DNA of 64,000 nucleotides from SPDF01 sp963699825 (GTDB lineage Bacteria; Gemmatimonadota; Gemmatimonadetes; Gemmatimonadales; GWC2-71-9). Shown piece by piece: positions 7,319-16,133 of the stretch. Every line of letters starts with the position of its first letter. The first letter of the stretch is position 1. Position numbers and translations under genes: made by a program. The notes under the pieces were generated by a model. The model saw nothing but the letters and a program-made list of their open reading frames with translations, was not told where the DNA came from and did no database searches. The stretch is taken from contig CAVOVI010000008.1 in the NCBI GenBank assembly GCA_963699825.1, forward strand, positions 1 to 64,000, written 5' to 3'.

Positions 7319-8410
7319 CTACAGCACTGACCGGAACTCCACTCGCGATTCGCTTACGACGCTATAGCCAACCCAGAGCACCGGAGTCTGCCGGCTGTTG
7401 CTGTCGATGTTCACTCTCCGCAACGTCGCGGCACGCACCGCCTTCGGGCTTGCTGACAAGACGACCAGTCGCATCGAGGGTCGTTGACCATAGGATGCCA
7501 ATGCACGACAAATGAATACGCCGTAGCGGCTGACCTGCTCTGCAGCGCGGTAATAACCAGAAATGGAAATGGCGTCCTTCTTGAGTTCAATGACGGTGCA
7601 ACGAATCCGCCCCCGGGGGCGCTTGGGCTTGTGTAGCACAACGAAGTCGATGCTGCTTCCTTGGACGCCGTACGACAGGTAATTTCCAAACCAAAGGATA
7701 TCCTGTGGGGTTTCTTCAAGCACATTCCAGAGACCACGAGCAGCTCGTTGATCGATGTTCTCGCACAGCCACGCCTCAAGCGCTTTTTCATAGCCAAACT
7801 GTCCGTCCCGCACCCACCGAACGGCCGTGACGTCCACATCTCCGAGACGGCGAGGCTGTTTCTCCTTGCCCACCCGCTCTTCCTTTAGAGACATCTTGAG
7901 CGGCACGGCGCCGACCGGGATCACTCGGCCAACCTTTACATTCTCTGCAGTGACGGTCGATCGTGTTGAGATTGCGTTGACCAACGCGCGGTCCTCGCAC
8001 AGAGTCTGATGTGTTAGCGACCTGCCACGGCCCAAGGCCTTCTTGCCTATCGCGTTCCAGAGCAACTCCCGCCCGAAAAGATCCAACGCGGCCGATTCAT
8101 CGAGGGGAGGGGACCATCGAATGGCCTGCCGGTCTACCTGCAGCACCAACGGGTAGTCTGCACCAGGTACAAAGAGCGCCTTCCCCGCAACCTCGAATTG
8201 CGTTCCAAAGCCAACTCCCGCCGACCCAGATGACTTGTCCGCAACGACCCACGAGAAGACTACATCTCCGGTACGTGCAGTGAGGACATCTGACAAGAGA
8301 TCCGCCAAGGTCTTCTTCCAGAACCTCCCCAACTGCCCCGTTGTAGCAACCTGGCCGGTCCGGAGCACATCCTGGAGAGTGGCTTCATTCACAATTGCGA
8401 GGTGGCCCAT
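7319..8410 (-). CDS. Putative modification-sensing nuclease (EVE/PUA-like N-terminus, PD-(D/E)xK-like C-terminus)
   Basis: 363 residues. The start ATG 8410 follows GGAGG and overlaps the upstream stop (TGATG). The C-terminal half has a nuclease-like core: FGNYLSYGVQGSSIDFVVLH, then CTVIELKKD, i.e. D ... E-x-K followed by a helix (GYYRAAEQVSRYGVFICRAL), as in NucS- and restriction-type PD-(D/E)xK folds. The N-terminal part has TGDVVFSWVVADKSS, a GVGFGTQFEVAG strand and PLVLQVD, reminiscent of EVE/PUA-like domains that read modified bases. Both domain calls come from motif reading and need profile searches. It is the last gene of the operon and converges on the methyltransferase with a 45-bp gap. 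Confidence 0.55.
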   Translation of the reverse strand: MGHLAIVNEATLQDVLRTGQVATTGQLGRFWKKTLADLLSDVLTARTGDVVFSWVVADKSSGSAGVGFGTQFEVAGKALFVPGADYPLVLQVDRQAIRWSPPLDESAALDLFGRELLWNAIGKKALGRGRSLTHQTLCEDRALVNAISTRSTVTAENVKVGRVIPVGAVPLKMSLKEERVGKEKQPRRLGDVDVTAVRWVRDGQFGYEKALEAWLCENIDQRAARGLWNVLEETPQDILWFGNYLSYGVQGSSIDFVVLHKPKRPRGRIRCTVIELKKDAISISGYYRAAEQVSRYGVFICRALASYGQRPSMRLVVLSASPKAVRAATLRRVNIDSNSRQTPVLWVGYSVVSESRVEFRSVL

Positions 8411-9177
8411 CACTCCTCCGGAGTACCGATAAGCGTCGCCAAGTTCTTGAGATTGGCCCTGAACTTGAAATTGCTCCTGTGATTGTGCACCTGATATTCT
8501 CCTATGGTGAGAGGTCTCGATGGGCCTCCGGACGGGTCATCCACATCGTACCTGATAGTACAGCTCTCATTCCACTCTTCAGGCGTGCGCGAGAAGGTAA
8601 AGCGCTCCTGCTGCCACATATAGTGGGATAGCGCGTCTCGCGTGAAAATGGCGTGCCCCGGCGACGGAGTCAGCCACACCCACAAGAGATAATCACATTC
8701 AAATAGATGATTGAGGTAGATCTTGAGTTTATCCACAATTCTCGCCTGGGCCACGTGCTTGAATGACTCTGTTCGAACGAGGCCCCGATCATCGAAGTCT
8801 GCTGAATGATACAGATGCCCAAAATACTCTCGATACACCTTCATGCCTGGCTGCCCCACATCCGGGGGGCAAACTTTCCCAGAATCCCGTTTCAGATTTG
8901 ACTTGACCGAGATCGTCTCTCCACTAGATCCTCGAAAGTCAATCGCGCTCTTGCTTGCCCCGCCCCGCGACCCTGTCGTTAGCCCCACGTGTTGCGCGAT
9001 CCTCGGAAGCCGCCTTAACGCCTCGCGAAGGGTTTGCACCACCAAGGCTTCATATGATGGCTCTGATCTATGCGCGATCGCGGAGCTGTCGAGGCCGGCC
9101 AGATCGCAAATTGCTTTCTCGACCGATTGACCGAACGTCTCGTTGTTTCCCCCACCTTCAGTTGGCACTTTGGCCAT
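8410..9177 (-). CDS. Putative type II restriction endonuclease
   Basis: 255 residues; start ATG 9177 with GGAGGT six bases upstream. The centre carries GGASKSAIDF, then GETISVKSNLKRD and KVCPPDVGQPG. The D ... x-V-K-S arrangement with a following Lys-Cys-Pro-Pro and Gly-Gln-Pro block resembles type II restriction enzymes of the PD-(D/E)xK class that pair with C5-methyltransferases. The C-terminal part (WVWLTPSPGHAIFTRDALSH) looks like a substrate-binding beta-rich region. No transmembrane segment. The stop overlaps the next start. I am fairly confident that it is a restriction nuclease and cannot assign a recognition site. Confidence 0.6.
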   Translation of the reverse strand: MAKVPTEGGGNNETFGQSVEKAICDLAGLDSSAIAHRSEPSYEALVVQTLREALRRLPRIAQHVGLTTGSRGGASKSAIDFRGSSGETISVKSNLKRDSGKVCPPDVGQPGMKVYREYFGHLYHSADFDDRGLVRTESFKHVAQARIVDKLKIYLNHLFECDYLLWVWLTPSPGHAIFTRDALSHYMWQQERFTFSRTPEEWNESCTIRYDVDDPSGGPSRPLTIGEYQVHNHRSNFKFRANLKNLATLIGTPEE

Positions 9178-9180
9178 GTG

Positions 9181-9777
9181 TCACCTCCCGGTTTCGGACG
9201 AGCGCTCACCATTGAATCCAACCACCACTGGCCCCAATTCATCGTGACCAGGCATCCAGGGGTCGGGGCCATAGGGTCGCATTCGAGGCTGCGATTCACT
9301 TGGGGACTCCCAGAAGCAGTTCAACCGATCACCACAACGTGCGCGTAGCAAACTACTCCGTTTGCGGCCACCATCATTGGCTCTCTCGCAGCCCAGCGCA
9401 CAAATGGCGAGCTCGTCAAGGACGCCTTCGGGATCGGATTCCCAGCGAGATTCATCATCTAGGACGATGAACAACCGATTATGAGTCCAGTCGTCCGACG
9501 CCGACTGCGCTTGCTTTCGGATTCGCTGCTTGTCAGCTCCCTCGATCATCGCTTCGGCAAAGGCTTGCGGAGCGGAGCGAATCCTTGCCGTCGTCCACCC
9601 ATCAGGCATCGCCACGTTCTTCACATCGAATGGCATTCCACCAAACACCAAGTCTGACACCCCTCGAGTCTTGATTGAAGGGATCGCGTGGCACCGATCG
9701 ATCAGGCAATGCTCTGAAAGTTCTGCGACGGGCACCATAAACAACTCCTGCTTCATGATCTGCTCACAAGTTCTCAT
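9181..9777 (-). CDS. Putative restriction-associated nuclease-like protein
   Basis: 198 residues, start ATG 9777 with AAAGG close upstream. The segment TRGVSDLVFGGMPFDVKNVAMP has the D ... D-V-K spacing of PD-(D/E)xK active sites, preceded by a short helix and followed by a helical region (QAFAEAMIEGADKQRIRKQ) and a strand NRLFIVLDDE. Its stop lies inside the ribosome-binding site of the next gene. It is the second member of the four-gene minus-strand operon. It could be a second nuclease subunit or a specificity factor. I do not recognise a named family. Confidence 0.5.
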   Translation of the reverse strand: MRTCEQIMKQELFMVPVAELSEHCLIDRCHAIPSIKTRGVSDLVFGGMPFDVKNVAMPDGWTTARIRSAPQAFAEAMIEGADKQRIRKQAQSASDDWTHNRLFIVLDDESRWESDPEGVLDELAICALGCERANDGGRKRSSLLRARCGDRLNCFWESPSESQPRMRPYGPDPWMPGHDELGPVVVGFNGERSSETGR

Positions 9778-9785
9778 ATACCTTT

Positions 9786-10122
9786 CTAATTCTCATGGTG
9801 GCGATCGCAAACATCTCGCACTAACCCTTGGATGCCGAGATGAAGATAGGATGGCGCCTTGCCATGCCAAGAATGGCCTGCCACGTCGCCAGATCTCAAG
9901 ATTCCAAGAAGTCGGCCGACTGTCTGGTCGCTCCCATTTCTCATTGCAATAATCTTGTACCTGCCCAAGCGTTATCCGCGTCGCAAGGTCGGCCGAAACC
10001 GTCTCCTTATTCTTCAGACTCGATGAAAGCCTCACATCTTGTTGCTTCGCAAGCTCCTTGACCTGCTTGGTTGTCATCATATGGCAGAGGATGAACGCGA
10101 TCAGCCGCTCTTTTTTGTCCAT
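9786..10122 (-). CDS. Small leader protein of the restriction operon (frame uncertain)
   Basis: Starts at ATG 10122 (MDKKERLIAFILCHMMTTKQ). The first ~60 residues form a helical basic unit, KQVKELAKQQDVRLSSSLKN, that resembles a SAP- or HTH-like DNA-binding module. One frame stops at 9793 after 109 residues. The other frame (RNGSDQTVGRLLGILRSGDV to CDRHHEN) stops at 9786, nine bases before the next gene, which is the more natural operon spacing, so a frameshift near 9940 is possible. A small DNA-binding protein heading an R-M operon could be a controller, but no C-protein similarity is evident. Confidence 0.4.
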
Positions 10123-10270
10123 ATGTCATCTCGGAAAAGTGAGAGTGTCAGCTTGTGGCAGAAGCCGGTTGGCGCTGGCCTGAGCCATTGCTTTGAGTCG
10201 ATGGTATCCTCGACCATCCCAATCCTGGGACTGGGATCAAACCGCACATGCCCCTCCCTGCCAGTCACAC

Positions 10271-10316
10271 GTCTAGTTGCAACTAGACCATACCTTGGCG
10301 CCCGACAACTTGCCAA
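10271..10316 (-). promoter_or_regulatory. Candidate promoter with overlapping palindromic operator
   Basis: On the minus strand TTGGCA (10311-10316) is followed after 18 bases by TATGGT (10287-10292), a sigma70-like pair. Overlapping the -10 and the start region is a perfect 18-bp palindrome, GTCTAGTTGCAACTAGAC (10271-10288). It reads toward the restriction operon that starts at 10122. A dimeric repressor bound there would block transcription; the repressor is not identified. Confidence 0.45.
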
Positions 10317-10414
10317 TCGCAAGAATTCCCATCGCTCGACTATGGCGGGGCAGTTGCCGGTCACGGTGAACGCGGAGCAATCCTTGTTCGCGTTCCATAG
10401 GCCCCAACGGCAAA

Positions 10415-10436
10415 GGGCTCCCGAAGTCGGGAGCCC
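10415..10436 (-). terminator. Rho-independent terminator downstream of nrdJ
   Basis: Perfect hairpin with arms GGGCTCCCGA and TCGGGAGCCC, followed on the minus strand by a short T run. It lies about 70 bases after the nrdJ stop. Confidence 0.75.
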
Positions 10437-10506
10437 ATATCTTCCTCGCCATCCGAAAGGCGGATGCCGCCCAGCGATAACCTAGTTCTTCGTGGGCGGG
10501 TTCACC

Positions 10507-13024
10507 TCACCCACATTCACTGAACCCGCACACGTGGCACTTCATGCACCCCTCGGCGTATTCCAGCTGGGAGGAGCAGTCGGGGCAGGCGCCGGACATC
10601 ATCGGCGCCGGGCGGCTCAGCTCGTACTGCGTGGCCCCCTGGGTCATCTTGACGGTCGGGGCCACCTCGGCCTCGCCGGTCGGAATCAGCTCCTGCTGGA
10701 CCCCCGCCTTGTCCTGCATCCACTTCTCGATGGCAATGCCCACCGCGTCCGGCACCGAGAGGACCTTGTTGTTGCCGAGGCCGATGGTCCGGTCGCTGCT
10801 GATGCCACGGAGCTGACGGTGGATCTCCTTCATCGGGATCCCTGAGCGCAGGGCCAGGGAAACCAGCCGCCCCATCGCCTCCACGTCGGCCATGAGCGCC
10901 CCACCGGCCTTGCCGAGGCTCATGAACACCTCGAAGGCCTGGTGCTTGTCGTCTTCCGTGATCGTCACGTAGAGCGTGCCCAGCGGCGTGTCAACACGCC
11001 GCGTGGTGCCCTTGAGCGCCTCCGGACGGCTCCGCTTCTGGCGCCGCTGCAGGTTCTCGGCCTCCAGGTCGTGCACCATACGGCGCAGACGGTCGTTCTC
11101 GGCCCGGATCTCGGCCAATTCGCCATGGAGGTCGGCGGCGACATCGAGGTCCGCGGCTGAAGCCGCGGCTCGGCCGTCGAGCGGCGCGAGATCTGCACGC
11201 GCCACGGACGCGCCACTGGAAACGGCCTGTTCCTGAACCTTCTTGGCCGTGGAACCCGTCGACAGCACCTGCATATCGCGGCGAGCCGTCACGGTAGACC
11301 GTCACACCCTTGCAGTTCAGGTGGTAGGCCAGCCGGTAGATCTCCTCCACGTACGCCTCGGTGGCGTCAAAGGCAAAGTTGCAGGTCTTGCTGATGGCGC
11401 TGTCGTTCGACTCCTGGAAGCCGGCCTGCATCCGGATGTGCCACTCCGGCTTGATGTGATTCGCCGTGACAAACACCTTCTGCCACTTCTCCGGCACTTC
11501 CTCGAAGTTGATGTTGCCCGCCTCGGCGATCCGGGTCATCAGGTCCGCGGAATACCACCCTTCCTTCTTGGCGATGGCCACGAACTCTTCGTTGACGTCG
11601 GGCATCAGCACGCCGGCCTGGTTCCGCATGAACGCCACCGCAAAGAGCGGCTCGATGCCGGAACTGCACCCCGCGATGATGCTGATGGTGCCGGTCGGCG
11701 CCACGGTGGTCACGTTGCAGTTGCGGAGACGGCGCATCGGACGGATCCGGTTGCCCTCGGCGTCGCGCGCACAGGTCTTGTCCGGGCCCCAGATGCTCTG
11801 ATCCCACTCCGGGAACGGCCCACGGATGGTGGCCAGCCGCTCCGACTCCACCTTCGCCTCGTTGTCCACGAACGCCTGGACCCGGGCGCCAAGCGTGACG
11901 GCCTCCTCGGAGTCGTAGGGGATGCCGAGCTTGATGAGCACATCGGCCCAGCCCATGACGCCGAGGCCGATGCGGCGGATCCGCTGGGCCAGGTCGGTGA
12001 TCTCGGGCAGGGGATAGTTGTTGGCGTCGATCACGTTCTCCAGGAAGTGCGTGGAGAGGTGCACGGTGCGCCGGAGCTTGTCCCAGTCGAGGCTGCCGTT
12101 CTCGACGAACATGCCGAGGTTGATCGAGCCGAGGTTGCAGACGTCGTACGGGAGCAGGGGCTGCTCGCCGCAGGGGTTGGTGGCCTCGTAGGCGCCGAGG
12201 TGCGGCACCGGGTTGTAGTGGTTGGCCTTGTCGATGAAGAAGACACCCGGCTCGCCGGTCTTCCAGGCGCCGTGAATGATCTTCTCCCAGACTTCGCGGG
12301 CACGCAGCGTCCCCACCACTTCCTTGGACCGGGGGTGGTAGAGGTCGTACTCGGCGTCTTCCTCGACCGCCTTCATGAAGGCGTCGGTGATGGCCACCGA
12401 AATATTGAAGTTGGTGATCTTGGTCGTGTCGCTCTTGCACTCGATGAAGTCGAGGATGTCGGGGTGATCGACCCGCAGGATCCCCATGTTGGCGCCGCGG
12501 CGGGTGCCACCCTGCTTGACCACCTCGGTGGAGGCGTCATAGAGGGACATGAAGGAGACGGGACCGGAGGCCACACCCATGGTGGAGCGGACGACGTCGT
12601 TCTTGGGACGGAGCCGGCTGAAGTCGAACCCGGTGCCGCCGCCCGACTGGTGCACCAGCGCCATGGCCCGGAGGGTGTCGTAGATCCCGTCCTTGCCATT
12701 GGAGAGGTTGTCGCCCACCGGCAACACGAAACAGGCCGACAGCTGGCCCAGGGGCCGCCCGGCGTTCATGAGGGTGGGGCTGTTCGGCATGAACTCGCGG
12801 TGCGCCATGGAGCCGTAGAAGGCCGTGGCCAGCTCCTCGATGGCGCCGCTGGAGGCACCGTACTTCTTGTCGGCACCGGCAATCGTCCTCGCCACACGCC
12901 AAAAGAGGTCCTCGCTCGACTCAGCCGGCTTGCCGGCGTCGTCCTTGACCAGGTAACGCTTTTCGAGGACCGTGATGGCGTTCGGGGACAGATCGAGCGC
13001 CCCCCGTGACGAGGACTGAGTCAT
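10507..13024 (-). CDS. nrdJ: Adenosylcobalamin-dependent (class II) ribonucleotide reductase (one frameshift)
   Basis: About 839 residues once a one-base insertion near 11284 is removed (GVTVYRDGS must run into RDMQVLSTG). It reduces ribonucleotides to deoxyribonucleotides with B12 and needs no oxygen or iron centre. Seen: an N-terminal specificity-type domain, the substrate site (NSPTLMNAGRPLGQLSACFVL), SGGGTGFDFSRLRP, the NPCGEQPLLPYDVCNLGSIN active-site block, and the C-terminal CPDCSSQLEYAEGCMKCHVC zinc-ribbon-like tail with reducing cysteines. An extra ~40-residue charged coiled coil (LHGELAEIRAENDRLRRMVH) lies between the core and the C-terminal domain, next to a repeat-derived segment. 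A B12 riboswitch is not visible upstream. Confidence 0.95.
11153..11174. repeat. Palindromic element embedded in nrdJ
   Basis: GCGGCTGAAGCCGCGGCTCG plus GC is identical to 3331-3352 in the spacer upstream of paralog B. Within nrdJ it is translated in frame as RAAASAAD, part of a linker absent from the usual family core. Confidence 0.7.
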
Positions 13025-13298
13025 GCCTACCTCTTCCCTTGCGTATGAAGGGAGTGATGTGGTTGATCGGAATGTCGCGAGAATGTCACCGGACAGTACC
13101 GAAGAGTGGAACGAAAGCTAGGCAAAACAGCGATGCGATGCAATGCGCGAAATTATGCCGCAGTGGCGGGAAAAATCGTTGTTAACATCACAAATCTGAT
13201 TGGGCACACGACCGACAAAATCCTCGTGGTTCGGCCGACGCACGGGGCGGGCACATGCCCGCCCCGGGCCAGCGGAGCCGCGGCGCCGATGCGTCTCG
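13025..13298. other. Spacer upstream of nrdJ
   Basis: No gene seen. It contains an AT-rich stretch (about 13145-13200) with a CATAAT-like -10 on the minus strand, probably the nrdJ promoter, and the hairpin at 13244-13265. No conserved B12-box sequence was found. Confidence 0.35.
13244..13265. terminator. GC hairpin after the carbonic anhydrase gene
   Basis: Perfect arms GGGGCGGGC and GCCCGCCCC with loop ACAT, about 35 bases beyond the end of the gamma-carbonic anhydrase gene. No T tract follows, so termination is possible but not certain. Confidence 0.45.
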
Positions 13299-13886
13299 TC
13301 ATCGCTCAGATCGCTCTCCAGATGCTCCACCCAACACTCCGATTCGCCTATTCGCGGTGGCTGGGGCGGGCATGGGCCCAGCCCTAGTCCGTCGCAGAGG
13401 ATACTTCCCCGCCCGATGATCCCTCGCCTGCGCCACGTAGTGCTCCCAGGTCCCGGTAATCCGCTCCCGCAATTCCGGTGTGACTGGTCGGACTATTCTG
13501 CCCGGAACACCCATAACCAGTGACCCAGGCGGCACCTGCATCCCCTCCGGCACCACCGCCCCAGCCGCCACCACGCTCCCCGTCCCGATATGCACCCCGT
13601 TGAGGAGCACGCTCCCCATGCCGATGAGGCATTCGTCCTCCACCGTGCAGCCGTGGAGGATGGCCTTGTGCCCTACCCCGCACCGCTCGCCGATCGTACA
13701 CGGGAACCCGGCGTCCACATGCACGATGGTCCCGTCCTGAATGTTGGTCCGGGCCCCGATGGTGATCGGCGCCATGTCCCCCCGGATGACCGTGGTGTAC
13801 CAGACGCTCGATTCAGCCCCCAGCGTCACGTCTCCGATGACCACGGCGGTCGGTGCCACCCAGGCCGTCTTGTGAATATTCGGCAC
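13299..13886 (-). CDS. Gamma-carbonic anhydrase family protein
   Basis: 195 residues from GTG 13886, chosen because GAGGGG lies just upstream and the family begins near P-N-I-H-K-T-A-W. It is a left-handed beta-helix of hexapeptide repeats: VVIGDVTLGAESSVWYTTVI, RGDMAPITIGARTNIQDGTIVH, then GHKAILHGCTVEDECLIGMG. The three metal-binding histidine positions are present (DGTIVHVD, VGHKAILHG). Members hydrate CO2 or bind acyl-CoA-type ligands; activity cannot be decided here. The start lies 13 bases after the restored stop of the upstream kinase gene, so they may be cotranscribed. Confidence 0.9.
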   Translation of the reverse strand: MPNIHKTAWVAPTAVVIGDVTLGAESSVWYTTVIRGDMAPITIGARTNIQDGTIVHVDAGFPCTIGERCGVGHKAILHGCTVEDECLIGMGSVLLNGVHIGTGSVVAAGAVVPEGMQVPPGSLVMGVPGRIVRPVTPELRERITGTWEHYVAQARDHRAGKYPLRRTRAGPMPAPATANRRIGVLGGASGERSER

Positions 13887-13899
13887 TATACCCCTCGGC

Positions 13900-15855
<1,956 letters not shown>

Positions 15856-15920
15856 GGGGCAAAGCTACGGATCAAAGGGGAGGGGCGCAACGCGATATGG
15901 GCGGGGAAGCGAACTGAAGA

Positions 15921-16062
15921 TCGTCACCCCGCGAAAGCCGGGGTCCAGAGGGACGAGGCTCGTCCCCCCGCGAAAGCGGGGAAGCATAAATCGTCACCCC
16001 CGCGAAAGCGGGGGTCCAGAGTCTGGCGCCGCTGGATTCCCGCTTTCGCGGGAATGACAATG
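15921..16062. repeat. Cluster of GTCACCCCCGCGAAAGCGGG-type hairpin repeats
   Basis: Four related palindromes in a row, each with arms of CCCC(G)CG / CGCGGGG around AAAG, including GTCACCCCCGCGAAAGCGGG and the variant ATTCCCGCTTTCGCGGGAAT in opposite orientation. They fill the gap between the kinase start and the end of the GWxTD gene. Confidence 0.85.
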
Positions 16063-16133
16063 AAGGCGCGACCCACTGGCCCGCAGCCTCCCTGCCACCC
16101 TGCCCCGCTGCCTTCCAGCCCCGCCCGACCCCG

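Larger units (their letters stand above)
10123..10506. other. Spacer between the R-M operon and nrdJ
   Basis: No convincing gene. It contains the candidate promoter/palindrome for the R-M operon (10271-10316) and the nrdJ terminator (10415-10436). The base composition returns to GC-rich near 10480. Confidence 0.5.

Noticed and set aside
10101..10364. 87-residue minus-strand frame upstream of the R-M operon
   Set aside because: It spans the candidate promoter and palindrome and has no similarity or ribosome-binding site.
11243..13009. 588-residue open frame on the plus strand
   Set aside because: It lies exactly antisense to nrdJ, whose conserved motifs are certain; its sequence is His/Val/Gly-rich with no domain, as expected of the opposite strand of GC-rich coding DNA.
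13025..13298. Cobalamin riboswitch upstream of the B12-dependent reductase
   Set aside because: No conserved B12-box sequence or matching long structured leader could be found on the minus strand.
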